Shown one piece after another: positions 10,345 through 19,686 of a stretch of 64,000 nt of DNA. Every line of letters begins with the position of its first letter. The stretch's first letter is position 1. The notes under the pieces are model-generated. The model searched no databases. It was given only the letters and a program-made list of their open reading frames with translations, and was not told the origin of the DNA. The stretch comes from Mycolicibacterium monacense (lineage in GTDB: Bacteria; Actinomycetota; Actinomycetes; Mycobacteriales; Mycobacteriaceae), in assembly GCF_010731575.1 (NCBI RefSeq), contig NZ_AP022617.1, positions 1 to 64,000 on the forward strand, written 5' to 3'. Both the position numbers and the translations under genes were made by a program.

Positions 10345-11115
10345 CTAGGTGATGGTGACGCCGCCGTCGACGACGATGGTCTGCCCGGTCACGTAGCCAC
10401 CGGCGTCCGACGCCAGCCAGACCAGCGTGGCCGCGAGCTCCTCCGGGTCGCCGGTGCGACCCAGCACCGCACGCTCGATGACGCTCTCGAGGTAGCCGGG
10501 TTTGTACTGATCGGTCATCTCCGACTCGAAGAATCCCGGTGCGATCGCGTTGACGCGGATGCCCTTGCGGATGCCCCACTGCTGTGCCAGGTCGCGCGTC
10601 AACCCGGCGATCGCCGCCTTGCTCGCGCTGTAGGCGGCCTGCGGGAGACCGGCGGTGGTGATGCCGAGGATGCTCGAGATGTTGACGATCGAACTGCCCG
10701 GGGCCATCACCCGGCCGCAGGCCTGCGCCGCCCAGTACGCCCCGTTGAGGTTCACGTCGACGACGGCGCGGAATTCGTCCGGAGTCTCCCGGGTGGCCGG
10801 GACGGCGGTGCCCACACCGGCGTTGTTCACCAGCACGTCGACGTGGCCGAACTCCGCCATCGCCGCGTCGACCATCGCCTGGCACTGGGCCGGGTCGACG
10901 ACGTCGGTGGCCACCGACAGCGCACGGCGTCCCGCCGCGCGCACCAGCTCGGCGGTGCCTTCCAGTTTCTCCACGCGGCGGGCGGCCAGTACGACGTCCG
11001 CGCCGGCCTCCGCGCAGGCCTTGGCGAACGCCACGCCGAGACCCGAGGAGGCGCCGGTGACGATGACGACCTTGTCGTCGAGACGGAATCTGTCCAGAAC
11101 GGGCATGGGGGTCAT
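10345..11115 (-). CDS. SDR-family NAD(P)-dependent oxidoreductase
   Basis: Classical short-chain dehydrogenase of about 256 residues. It has the cofactor motif TGASSGLG near the N-terminus, NNAG, the catalytic Ser in VNISSILG, the YSASK motif, and APGFFESEM after the active site. The C-terminus VTGQTIVVDGG is typical. ATG 11115 (MTPMPVLDRF) is preferred over the longest frame because family members begin about 12 residues before the glycine motif; ATG 11106 is possible. It is divergent from an AraC-type regulator at 11186, with a short shared control region. Substrate unknown. Confidence 0.85.
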   Translation of the reverse strand: MTPMPVLDRFRLDDKVVIVTGASSGLGVAFAKACAEAGADVVLAARRVEKLEGTAELVRAAGRRALSVATDVVDPAQCQAMVDAAMAEFGHVDVLVNNAGVGTAVPATRETPDEFRAVVDVNLNGAYWAAQACGRVMAPGSSIVNISSILGITTAGLPQAAYSASKAAIAGLTRDLAQQWGIRKGIRVNAIAPGFFESEMTDQYKPGYLESVIERAVLGRTGDPEELAATLVWLASDAGGYVTGQTIVVDGGVTIT

Positions 11116-11185
11116 CCCATCACACCCGCTCCCGGCAAAATTCGCGACGCCCATCCGGCTGGCGGTGGGCAACGAATTGGTTAAA

Positions 11186-12227
11186 GTGAGCACCAATCCG
11201 GGGGTTCAGCCTCAGCCCCGCACTGCGTCACCTGCAGAGGTACCTCCCATAGCAAGACATCTCGACTCCCTTGGCGTCCTGGCACGGACCCAGGTCAAGA
11301 TCATCGATTCCGACGAGGCGGCGGCGTTCCTCGACGACGCCTACGGCTCCCGCCTGCGGTTGTCGCGGCTGGCGAATCCGACCGGCGGCCCGGTGCTGAC
11401 CTACAGCCGTCACGACGCCGGCTCCTTCACGATCGACGACATGGCGATGGCCGGCGGGTTCACCGCGTCACCCGACCCGCTGCACAAGGTGCTCGCGGTG
11501 TGGGCGAACCGGGGCCGGATCGCAGGCCGGTGCGCCGGTATCGGCGGCCTGGCCCGCGCGGGCGAGGTCGCGCTGATGGCCCAGCCGGACCTCCCGCACG
11601 ATGCCGAAGCCGAGGACGTCGCGCTCACGACGGTGCTGCTCGATCCGGCGCTGGTCGCGAGCCTGGCCACCGGTGTGCCGGAGGCCGAGGCCTCGCCGAT
11701 CCGGTTCTCCCTGTTCCAGCCCGTCGACGACTCGGCCCGACAGCTCTGGCAACAGACCGTCCACTACGTCAAGGAGTGTGCTCGCCGACGAGGCGCTCGC
11801 CACGCCGCTGGTGCTCGGCCATGCCGCCCGGCTCGCCGCGGTGACGCTCGCGGCCTTCCCGAGCGCCTCGACGGTCGCGTCCACCGCACATGACCGCGAT
11901 GCCAAACCCGTTCTCCTGCAACGGGCGATCGGCTTCATCGAGGAGAACCTCGTCAACGACATCGCCCTCGCCGACATCGCCGCGGCCGTCCACGTCTCGC
12001 CGAGAGCGGTGCAGTACATGTTCCGCCGCCATCTGGAGACGACCCCGCTGCAGTACCTCCGCCGGTCGCGCCTGCACCACGCGCACATGGACCTGCTGGC
12101 CGCGGACCCGGCTCGCGAGACCGTCACACGGATCGCCGCCCAGTGGGGGTTCGCCCACACCGGCAGGTTCGCGGTGATGTACCGCGAGGCCTACGGGCAG
12201 AGCCCGCACACCACCCTTCGCGGGTGA
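11186..12227 (+). CDS. AraC-family transcriptional regulator (one frameshift)
   Basis: Regulator of about 347 residues in two frames. The N-terminal sensor half (DSDEAAAFLDDAYGSRLRLS) resembles the AraC-binding-like domain of AraC regulators. The C-terminal double helix-turn-helix has DIALADIAAAVHVSPRAVQYMFRRH and RIAAQWGFAHTGRFAVMYRE, ending GQSPHTTLRG. The frame changes near 11775 between VHYVKE and VLADEALATPL. The start chosen is GTG 11186, since the frame upstream runs into the divergent SDR gene. It probably controls that SDR gene. The HTH half is intact, so a sequencing indel is likely. Confidence 0.8.
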
Positions 12228-12237
12228 CGCGACGCCG

Positions 12238-13097
12238 TCACAGCTTGCCGATCACGTTCTCCGCGAACCACTCGAGGTTGCGGATCTTGTCGGCGAGCGG
12301 TTCGGTGTCGGCCCCGGTGATGTAGGGGATGCGGAACCCGACGATCACGTCGGTGACGCCCTTGTCCTCCAGGCGTTTGATGCCGTCGAGGGTGAACGCG
12401 TCGACCGAGATGACGTGGATCTCGAACGGTCCGCTCTGGCCCTGCTCCTCGCGGAACCTGTTGAGCTTGGCGATCAGGCCGTCGAGTTCCTCCGGGTCGC
12501 CGCCGCCGTGCATCCAGCCGTCGCAGCGCGGCGCGCTTGAGTGCGACGTCGGCGTGGCCGCCGACCAGGATCGGCACCGGCTTCGTCGGGGCGGGTGTCA
12601 TCTTCGTCTTGGGGATGTCGTAGAACTCGCCGTGGAACTCGAAGTACTCACCGGTGGTGAGACCCGGATGATCTCGATGCACTCGTCCATTCGCTTGCCC
12701 CGCTTGGCGAACGGCACGTTCATCAACTCGTAGTCCCGGGCCACGGGCTGGTGCCGACGCCGAGGCCGAGGCGGTTGTCGAACAGTGCCGCCAACGACCC
12801 GGCCTGTTTGGCCACCAGGGCGGGCGGACGGATCGGCAGCTTGAGCACGAAGAAGTTGAACCGCAGCGTGGTGGTGACCGCGCACAGCGCGCTCGCGAGC
12901 ACGAACGACTCGATGAACGCCTTCCCGTCGAGGAATCGCGGCTGCCGTCGGGGTGTAGGGTACTTCGAATCGGATTCGAACGGGTAGGCGATGCTATCGG
13001 GAATCGTCATCGCGTCGTAGCCGGCGGCCTCGGCGGCCTTGGCCAACGGAATGTAGTACGTCGGGTCCGTCATCGCCTCGGCATAGGTGAACCGCAC
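12238..13097 (-). pseudogene. LLM-class F420-dependent oxidoreductase, frameshifted
   Basis: Luciferase-like monooxygenase family protein of about 286 residues read through several frames: N-terminus (AKAAEAAGYDAMTIPDSIAY, FVLKLPIRPPALVAKQAGSL, NRLGLGVGTSPWP) 13097-12745, middle (DYELMNVPFAKRGKRMDECI, GEFYDIPKTKMTPAPTKPVP) and C-terminus (PEELDGLIAKLNRFREEQG, VTDVIVGFRIPYITGADT). Frames change near 12745, 12660 and 12525. A compensated pair lies near 12950, where TPDGSREF appears as PTPRRQPRF. GTG 13097 follows AGGAGG. A KstR-type palindrome lies 32 bp upstream, linking it to sterol or lipid catabolism. Confidence 0.75.
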
Positions 13098-13126
13098 GGT
13101 GCCTCCTGGTTGTGGGATGCCCGAAT

Positions 13127-13144
13127 ACTAGAACGTGTTCTAGT
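13127..13144. promoter_or_regulatory. KstR-type operator
   Basis: ACTAGAACGTGTTCTAGT has perfect 8-bp inverted arms around GT. It contains TAGAACGTGTTCTA (13129-13142), which fits the KstR consensus TNNAACNNGTTNNA known from mycobacterial cholesterol catabolism. It sits between the divergent LLM oxidoreductase (GTG 13097) and DUF4235 gene (GTG 13184). Two related sites occur in this window at 32912 and 35421. Confidence 0.75.
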
Positions 13145-13183
13145 CCGATGTTTGAAGATTGGCGGGTCGGGAACGCCACGCCC

Positions 13184-13453
13184 GTGAGCGTCGCGAAAAC
13201 CATGTACAAACCCCTGGCCCTCGCAAGCAGCATCGGGGGCGGCCTGATCGCCGGCAAGATCTTCTCCCAGATCTGGCAGTTGGCGAACCCCGCCGGAACG
13301 GAGCCGCCGGACCCGGAGGATCTGCAGAGCTCCATGAAAGAGATCTTCGTCGCCGCCGCCATCCAGGGTTTGATCGTCGGCGTGGTGCGCGCCGCGCTCG
13401 CGCGGGGACAGGCCAAGGGATTCGCCGCGCTGGCGAACGAGAACCCGGAGTAA
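13184..13453 (+). CDS. DUF4235-type small membrane protein
   Basis: About 89 residues with two hydrophobic segments (LALASSIGGGLIAGKIF and IFVAAAIQGLIVGVVRAAL) separated by an acidic loop (EPPDPEDLQSSMKEIF), ending FAALANENPE. The pattern fits the actinobacterial DUF4235 family of unknown function. GTG 13184 gives the usual length; the longer frame from 13112 would run through the KstR-type site. It shares the intergenic region with the divergent LLM gene. Confidence 0.7.
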   Translation: MSVAKTMYKPLALASSIGGGLIAGKIFSQIWQLANPAGTEPPDPEDLQSSMKEIFVAAAIQGLIVGVVRAALARGQAKGFAALANENPE

Positions 13454-13477
13454 CCCCGGCTCAGGCATCATGACCGG

Positions 13478-14641
13478 GTGCCCACTCGGCAGGCCTGGCT
13501 CACCCGCAATGTCCGACTGTTGTCGGCGGTGTCGTTCCTGCAGGACGCGGCCAGCGAGTTGCTCTACCCGCTGCTGCCGATCTACCTGACCTCGGTGCTG
13601 GGGGCGCCGGCGGCGGTGGTCGGGGCGGTCGAGGGTGCCGCCGAGGGGGCGGCCTCGCTGACCAAGCTGGCCTCCGGACCGCTGGGGGACCGGTTCGCCA
13701 GACGGCCGCTGATCGCCACCGGCTACGGGATGGCGGCGCTGGGCAAGGTCATCGTGGCCGCCGCCGGGACCTGGCCTGGCGTGCTGGCCGGACGGGTCAC
13801 CGACCGGCTCGGCAAGGGTCTGCGCGGCGCCCCGCGCGATGCGCTGCTGGTGGACGGTATCGACCCCGCCGCACGAGGCCGGGTCTTCGGATTCCACCGT
13901 GCCATGGACACTTTCGGCGCGGTGGTCGGCCCGCTGTTCGGGCTGGCCGGCTATGAACTGCTCGACCATCAGATCGCACCGCTGCTGTGGGTGGCGGTGA
14001 TTCCCGCGGTGCTGTCCGTGGCGCTGGTGTTCTGCGTGCGCGAACGGGCCAGGGCGGTGCCGACGGCGGCGCGGCCGCCGCTGTTGTCGCGGGTCAGGGA
14101 CCTCCTCGGCGCTACTGGCGGGTGACCGCGCTGCTGGTCGGCTTCGGCGTGGTGAACTTCCCGACGCGCTTCTCCTGTTGCGGCTCAACGAGATCGGTTT
14201 CTCCGTCGTCGAGGTGATCCTGGCCTACGTCGGCTACAACGTCGTGTACGCGGTCGCGAGTTACCCGGCCGGCGCGTTGGCCGACCGCGTCGGCACGCCG
14301 GCCGTGTTCGCCGTCGGGTTGGGGTTCTTCGCCGTCGGTTACACCGGGCTGGGGCTGACCACCGACACGCTCACCGCATGGATGCTGATCGGGGTCTACG
14401 GGATGTTCACCGCATGCACCGACGGGGTCGGCAAGGCGTGGATCTCATCGCTGGTCGGCGCGGACGTGCAGGCCAGCGCCCAGGGTGTGTTCCAGGGCGC
14501 AAGTGGGTTCGCGATCCTGGCGGCCGGGCTGTGGGCGGGTCTGCTGTGGGGCGCCGACGGGACGGTGCCGCTGCTGATCTCCGGCCTGGCGGGCGGGTGT
14601 TCGCCGTGATCGTCGCGGTGGTCGCTGTGCGTCACCGCTGA
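13478..14641 (+). pseudogene. MFS transporter, frameshifted
   Basis: Major facilitator with about twelve helices spread over frames: N-terminal half (LLSAVSFLQDAASELLYPLL, ASGPLGDRFARRPLIATGYG, GRVTDRLGKGLRGAPRDALL) to 14125, and C-terminal half (IGFSVVEVILAYVGYNVVYA, AVGYTGLGLTTDTLTAWML) from about 14178. The intracellular loop motif GPLGDRFARRP is the MFS signature. Breaks occur near 14110, 14165 (ttcccc expected, ttccc seen) and 14595 (gggg expected, ggg seen), each explained by loss of one base in a homopolymer. GTG 13478 start. Substrate not inferable. Confidence 0.8.
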
Positions 14642-14673
14642 TTGGCGATCGTCCCGGCGGGTATGCCGCGACG

Positions 14674-16395
14674 ATGACAGATCTGGTTGCGGATGCATTG
14701 GTGGCCCGGCTGCGCGACTGGGGCGCCGACCGGGTGTTCGGATATGCCGGCGACGGGGTGAACACGCTCCTGGGTGCGTTACAGCGTTCGGGGGCACCGG
14801 AATTCATCTCCACCCGGCACGAGGAACTCGCGGCGTTCATGGCCTGCGGACACGCCAAGTACACCGGCCGGGTCGGCGTCTGCATGGCCACCCAGGGCCC
14901 CGGCGCCATCCATCTGCTGGCCGGCCTCTACGACGCCAAACTCGACAAACGACCCGTGGTGGCGGTCGTCGGACAGGTGGTCTCGACCGCGCTGGGCAGC
15001 GGCTACCTGCAGGAGGTCGACCTGCACACGCTCTTCAAAGACGTCTGCGGACAGTACGTGCAGACGGTGTTCGCACCCGAGCAGGCGCTGATGGCGCTCG
15101 ACAACGCGATGCGGACGGCGATCGCGACGTCGACACCGACCTGCCTGATCATCCCGCACGACGTGCAGCAGGCCGAGATGCCCGACGAACTCGCGCATAG
15201 CCACGGCGTGGTGCCCTCGGCGGCGGTCAGCGCACCGACCCGGATCACCGCCCCCGACGACCAGATCCGCTCGGCCGCCGACATACTCAACGCCGGCCGG
15301 CGGGTGGCGTTGCTCGTGGGTCGCGGCGCCGCCGGTGCGGCCGACGAGATCGCCCGCGTGGTCGAGACACTCGGGGCCGGGGTGACGACGTCACTGCTCG
15401 GCAAGCCGGTGCTCGACGAGGGGCAGCCGTGGCACACCGGCGTGATGGGTCACCTCGGCACCACCGCGAGCGCCGAGCTGATGGCGAACTGCGACACGCT
15501 GCTGATCGTCGGCTCCAACGATCCCTGGACGGAGTTCTACCCTGCACCCGGACAGGCCAAGGCCGTGCAGATCGACATCCAGCCGCGGGTCATCGGTGCG
15601 AAGTATCCCGTCGACGCACCCGTCGTCGGGCAAGCGGCACAGGCACTTTCGGCTCTCAGCGCTGCTCGAACCCAAACCGGACCGGGCCTGGCAGGAGCAG
15701 GTCCGCCAGTGGCGTGAGCAGTGGCACGCCGAGGCCGCGCGCCGGGCCGCCGCCGAGACCTCCGACGCCAACCCCGAGGCCGTGGTGCGGGCACTGTCGG
15801 ACCATCTGCCCGCCGACGCGCGCGTCGCCGTCGACACCGGATCGTCGACCTACTGGTATGCGCGACACCTCCGGTTGCCGCCGGTGTACCGGCCCACCTC
15901 TCGGGCTATCTCGCGTCGATGGGTTGCGCGCTGCCCTACGGGGTGGCCGCGAAACTCGATGCGCCGCAACGGCCGGTGGTGGCGCTGGTCGGTGACGGGG
16001 CGATGCAGATGAGCGGACTGCTCGAACTCGTCACGATCGCCGACCGGTGGCGCTCGTGGCAGGATCCGCGGTTCGTGGTGCTGGTGCTGCACAACGCCGA
16101 CCTGACCGAGGTGTCGTGGGAGCAGCGGGAGATGGAGGGCAACCCGCGCTTCGCCCCGTCGCAGGACGTGCCGCGGTTCCCGTACGCCGGCTACGCCGAA
16201 CTGCTCGGACTGCGGGGTATCCGGGTGACCTCGTCGCAGGAGGCCGACGACGCCTGGGCGACGGCGTTCTCCGCCGACCGGCCGACGGTCATCGAGGCGG
16301 TGGTCGACGCCGCCACCCCGCTGCTGCCACCGCTAATGCCGGACAGCAAGGCCGACAAGGTGCGGGCGGCGCTCGAACAGGAGGCCCGAACGTGA
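14674..16395 (+). pseudogene. thiamine pyrophosphate-dependent enzyme (pyruvate oxidase / acetolactate synthase family), frameshifted
   Basis: About 573 residues in three frames. The N-terminal pyrimidine-binding domain has catalytic Glu in RHEELAAFMACGHAKY and GVCMATQGPGAIHLLAGLYD. The middle domain includes LGTTASAELMANCDTLLIVG. The C-terminal PP domain has LSGYLASMGCALPYGVAAK, GDGAMQMSGLLELVT and Asn in LHNADLTEVSW, the GDG...N cofactor signature. The family decarboxylates 2-oxo acids; closest in look to pyruvate dehydrogenase (quinone)/pyruvate oxidase-like proteins. Breaks lie near 15655 and 15900 (ggg read as gg). It starts 32 bp after the MFS gene. Exact substrate uncertain. Confidence 0.8.
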
Positions 16396-16482
16396 GCCTT
16401 TGCCTGGGAATTCGGCCGAATCTCGAACACAGCTCACGTTCGCGCGAGTTTGGGACACCGCCGTCCGGGTATCGACCGAGGC

Positions 16483-17535
16483 ATGGCCGAAGCTGCGTCC
16501 ACGAAACACCGCGCACCCGACCCTGACGATCCGCGCAAACCGGAGTCTCCGACCGACCTGACCAAACCGTCGGCGTTCTACGTACTGCGCAAGACCGCCC
16601 GGGAGTTCGGCCACGATCAGTGCACCGACCTGGCCGCCGCGCTCACCTACTACGCCGTCCTGTCGCTGTTCCCGGCGGTGCTGGTGATGGTGTCGCTGCT
16701 CGGCGTCTTCGGCCAGGGCCGCCGCACCACCGACGCCCTGCTCGACATCGTCTCGGACGTCGCCCCGGCCTCGACGGTCGACACCCTGCGGCCCACCATC
16801 GAGCAACTCGTGGAATCACCGTCTGCCGGTTTCGCTCTGGTGATCGGCATCCTCACCGCGCTGTGGTCGGCCTCCGGGTATGTCGGCGCGTTCGGACGGG
16901 CGATGAACCGGATCTACGAGGTCGCCGAGGGCCGCCCGGTGTGGAAGCTGCGGCCGCTGCAACTCGTCCTGACCTTCGCCGCGCTGCTCGGCGCGGCGTT
17001 GGTGGCGTTCATGCTCGCGGTGAGCGGTCCGGTGGCCGAAGCCCTCGGCAACGCGATCGGTCTCGGCGAGGCGGCGGTGACCGCGTGGAGTATCGGGCGT
17101 TGGCCGGTGATCCTGCTGCTCGTCGTCGTCGCCGTCGCGGTGCTGTACTACGCCACTCCCAACGTGCAGCAACCCAAGTTCCGGTGGATCAGCCTCGGCG
17201 CCGGGCTGGCGATCCTGACCTGGATCGTGGCGTCGGTGGGGTTCGGGTTCTACGTTGCGAACTTCAGCAGCTACAACAAGACCTACGGGACGCTGGCCGG
17301 GGTGATCATCTTCCTGCTGTGGCTGTGGATCACCAACCTCGCATTGCTCTTCGGCGCCGAACTGGACGCCGAACTCGAACGGGGCCGCCAGCTGCAGGCC
17401 GGCCTGCCCGCCGAGCGGGAACTTCAGCTGCCCCCGCGCGACACCCGGGTCATCGAGAAGAAGGAAGCCGCCATCGAAGAGGACGTCGAACGCGCGAAGG
17501 CGCTGCGACGCAGCCGGGGCCGCGACGACGGGTGA
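16483..17535 (+). CDS. YihY/virulence factor BrkB family membrane protein
   Basis: 350 residues. A polar N-terminus is followed by the family signature (GHDQCTDLAAALTYYAVLSL) and six hydrophobic segments (FPAVLVMVSLLGVFG, LVIGILTALWSASGYVGAF, LVLTFAALLGAALVAFMLAV, VILLLVVVAVAVLYYATP, ILTWIVASVGFGFYV, LAGVIIFLLWLWITNLALL). The C-terminal tail is charged and helical. Function in mycobacteria unknown; older names such as RNase BN are not supported. ATG 16483 was chosen over the longer frame. It starts 88 bp after the TPP gene and precedes cobF. Confidence 0.85.
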   Translation: MAEAASTKHRAPDPDDPRKPESPTDLTKPSAFYVLRKTAREFGHDQCTDLAAALTYYAVLSLFPAVLVMVSLLGVFGQGRRTTDALLDIVSDVAPASTVDTLRPTIEQLVESPSAGFALVIGILTALWSASGYVGAFGRAMNRIYEVAEGRPVWKLRPLQLVLTFAALLGAALVAFMLAVSGPVAEALGNAIGLGEAAVTAWSIGRWPVILLLVVVAVAVLYYATPNVQQPKFRWISLGAGLAILTWIVASVGFGFYVANFSSYNKTYGTLAGVIIFLLWLWITNLALLFGAELDAELERGRQLQAGLPAERELQLPPRDTRVIEKKEAAIEEDVERAKALRRSRGRDDG

Positions 17536-17562
17536 CCCACGCACCCGGGCATACTCACCTGC

Positions 17563-18327
17563 GTGACTCGACGGATCCACGTCATCGGCATCGGTGCGGG
17601 TGACCCGGACTACGTGACCGCCCAGGCCGTCGCGGCACTCAACGACACCGACGTGTTCTTCGCGATGGACAAGGGGTCCCGCACGCGAGGAGGACAACAG
17701 GCGGATACGAAGGACGACCTGGTCGCATTGCGCCGGCTGATCTGCGAACGGTTCATCACCGAACCCGGCTACCGGTTCGTCGAGATGCCCGACCCCGTGC
17801 GGGCCAAGAGCGGCGACTATCGCCAGGCCGTCGACGAGTGGCACGCCGCGCGGGCGCGGTTGTGGGCCGAGGCGATCGAACGCGAACTCGACGACGACGG
17901 GGTCGGCGCCTTCCTCGCCTGGGGTGACCCCTCGCTGTATGACAGCACGCTGCGGATCCTCGACCGGGTCGCCGCCCACGTCGACATCGAGTACGACGTC
18001 ATCCCGGGCGTCACCGCCATCCAGGCGCTCACCGCACGGCACCGGATCCCGCTCAACGACGTCGGCGAACCCGTGCTCATCACCACCGGACGGCGGCTGC
18101 GCGAACAGGGCCTGACCGGGGCCGCGGTGGTGATGCTCGACGCCGACTGCGCATTCACCGGGACGCCCGCGCAGACCCGGATCTGGTGGGGCGCCTACCT
18201 CGGCACCGCCGACGAACTGCTCGTCTCCGGGACCGTCGGCGAGGTGGGTGAGCGGATCGTCGCGCTGCGCGCCGAGGCGCGCGAGCGGCACGGCTGGATC
18301 ATGGACACCTACCTGCTTCGTCCCTGA
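17563..18327 (+). CDS. cobF: precorrin-6A synthase (deacetylating) CobF
   Basis: 254-residue SAM-dependent methyltransferase of the aerobic cobalamin pathway. It methylates C1 of the corrin ring with loss of acetate to give precorrin-6A. Seen: N-terminal IHVIGIGAGDPDYVTAQAV with the glycine-rich tetrapyrrole methylase start, AMDKGSRT, FLAWGDPSLYDSTLRILDRV, and YDVIPGVTAIQALTARH. GTG 17563 start, 27 bp after yihY. No other cob genes are near, so it is an isolated member of the pathway. Confidence 0.9.
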   Translation: MTRRIHVIGIGAGDPDYVTAQAVAALNDTDVFFAMDKGSRTRGGQQADTKDDLVALRRLICERFITEPGYRFVEMPDPVRAKSGDYRQAVDEWHAARARLWAEAIERELDDDGVGAFLAWGDPSLYDSTLRILDRVAAHVDIEYDVIPGVTAIQALTARHRIPLNDVGEPVLITTGRRLREQGLTGAAVVMLDADCAFTGTPAQTRIWWGAYLGTADELLVSGTVGEVGERIVALRAEARERHGWIMDTYLLRP

Positions 18328-18345
18328 GCGTGCGAAGATCAGCCC

Positions 18346-18735
18346 GTGGGTTTCCTGCTCCGGGCCGCGGTCACCGGGGTCGCGCTGTGGCTTGTCACGC
18401 AACTGGTCTCCGGCATGGAGTTCGTCGGCGGTGAGAACACGCTGCAGCGCGTCGGCATCATCTTCGTCGTGGCGGTGGTCTTCGGCCTGGTCAACGCGAT
18501 CGTCAAACCGATCGTCCAGATCTTGTCGATTCCGCTGTATGTCGTCACGCTCGGGCTCTTCCACGTCGTCGTCAACGCGTTGATGTTGTGGCTGACCGCC
18601 TGGATCACCGAGCACACCACCCACTGGGGGCTCTACATCGACGACTTCTGGTGGACGGCGGTCTGGGCCGGCATCGTGCTGTCCATCGTGAGTTGGGTGC
18701 TGTCTGTGCTCAGCGGCAACCTGATCAAGCGCTGA
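18346..18735 (+). CDS. phage holin family 4 (PF04020-type) membrane protein
   Basis: 129 residues, almost entirely hydrophobic, with four predicted helices (FLLRAAVTGVALWLVTQLV, IFVVAVVFGLVNAIVKPIV, LYVVTLGLFHVVVNALMLWL, WAGIVLSIVSWVLSVLS). The motif GLVNAIVKPIVQILSIPL is characteristic of PF04020, a widespread bacterial chromosomal family. The holin name is historical: nothing phage-like surrounds it. GTG 18346; cobF lies 18 bp upstream and nei 16 bp downstream. Confidence 0.8.
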   Translation: MGFLLRAAVTGVALWLVTQLVSGMEFVGGENTLQRVGIIFVVAVVFGLVNAIVKPIVQILSIPLYVVTLGLFHVVVNALMLWLTAWITEHTTHWGLYIDDFWWTAVWAGIVLSIVSWVLSVLSGNLIKR

Positions 18736-18751
18736 CCGGCACACTGGACCC

Positions 18752-19613
18752 ATGCCGGAACTGCCCGAGGTCGAAGCACTGGCGGACCACCTGCGCCGTC
18801 ACGCCGTCGGACTGCCCATCGGACGCGTCGACGTGTCGGCGTTCTCGGTGCTCAAGACGTTCGACCCGCCGATCACCGCACTGCACGGCCGCGAGGTCAC
18901 CGATGCGCACCGCTGGGGCAAGTACCTGGGCTGCAGGCCGGTGACCTCTACCTGATCACCCACCTGTCCCGCGCCGGGTGGCTGCGCTGGTCGGACAAAC
19001 TGGCCGCCGCACCGCTGAAACCCGGTAAGGGGCCGATCGCTCTGCGCGTGCATCTCGGCACCCCCGGCGCGGCACCCGGGTTCGATCTGACCGAGGCCGG
19101 CACGCAGAAGCGCCTGGCGGTCTGGCTGGTGTCCGACCCGTCCGCCGTGCCCGGGATCGCCGCGCTCGGGCCGGATGCCCTGGAGCTGACCGCCGACGAG
19201 CTGGGGGTCCTGCTGAGCAAGCAGAGCGGGCGCATCAAGACCGTCGTCACCGATCAGAAGGTGCTGGCCGGGATCGGCAACGCCTACAGCGACGAGATCC
19301 TGCACGTGGCGCAGCTTTCCCCGTTCGCCACCGCCAACAAACTGACCCCGAGCAGGTGGCCACCCTGCACGACGCGATGCTCTCCGTGCTCACCGACGCG
19401 GTGTCACGGTCGGTGGGCCAGCAGGCCGCGACGCTCAAGGGGGAGAAGCGGTCCGGGCTGCGGGTGCACGCGCGGACGGGGCTGCCGTGCCCGGTCTGCG
19501 GGGACACGGTGCGCGAGGTGTCGTTCGCCGACAAGTCGTTCCAGTACTGCCCGACGTGCCAGACCGGCGGCCGGGTGCTCGCCGACCGTCGCCTCTCGCG
19601 GCTGCTCAAGTAG
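18752..19613 (+). pseudogene. Fpg/Nei family DNA glycosylase, frameshifted
   Basis: Base-excision repair glycosylase/AP lyase. The mature N-terminus PELPEVE with the catalytic Pro-Glu is intact. The helix-two-turns-helix region has DQKVLAGIGNAYSDEIL, and the C-terminal zinc finger has CPVCG and CPTCQ. Breaks lie near 18930 (GLQAGD needs ggcctg, the sequence has ggctg) and near 19345 (LTPEQV needs five C, four are seen). Both are single C losses. Matches the M. tuberculosis Rv0944 position between the membrane protein and the SDR. Whether it excises oxidised purines or pyrimidines cannot be read. Confidence 0.85.
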
Positions 19614-19614
19614 T

Positions 19615-19669
19615 GGCGATTTCGGCGTGCGCGGTCGCGCTGGGCGCGACCCAGCACGCCGAAATCGCC
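19615..19669. terminator. hairpin, GATTTCGGCGTGC family (copy 1)
   Basis: 16-bp perfect arms GGCGATTTCGGCGTGC (19615-19630) and GCACGCCGAAATCGCC (19654-19669), with an inner GGTCGCG/CGCGACC stem in the loop. It begins 2 bp after the nei stop and ends 17 bp before the SDR start, so it likely ends nei transcription. No U-tract, as is usual in mycobacteria. Confidence 0.7.
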
Positions 19670-19686
19670 GCCGATACGCTGCCCGT

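Noticed and set aside
16423..16446. TCGAAC...GTTCG inverted repeat resembling a LexA SOS box before yihY
   Set aside because: The half sites are separated by 9 bp instead of the 4 bp of the mycobacterial SOS box, and yihY is not a known SOS gene.
18346..18735. Holin-like protein as a sign of prophage
   Set aside because: No integrase, terminase, structural or lysis genes are nearby; PF04020 proteins are common chromosomal membrane proteins.
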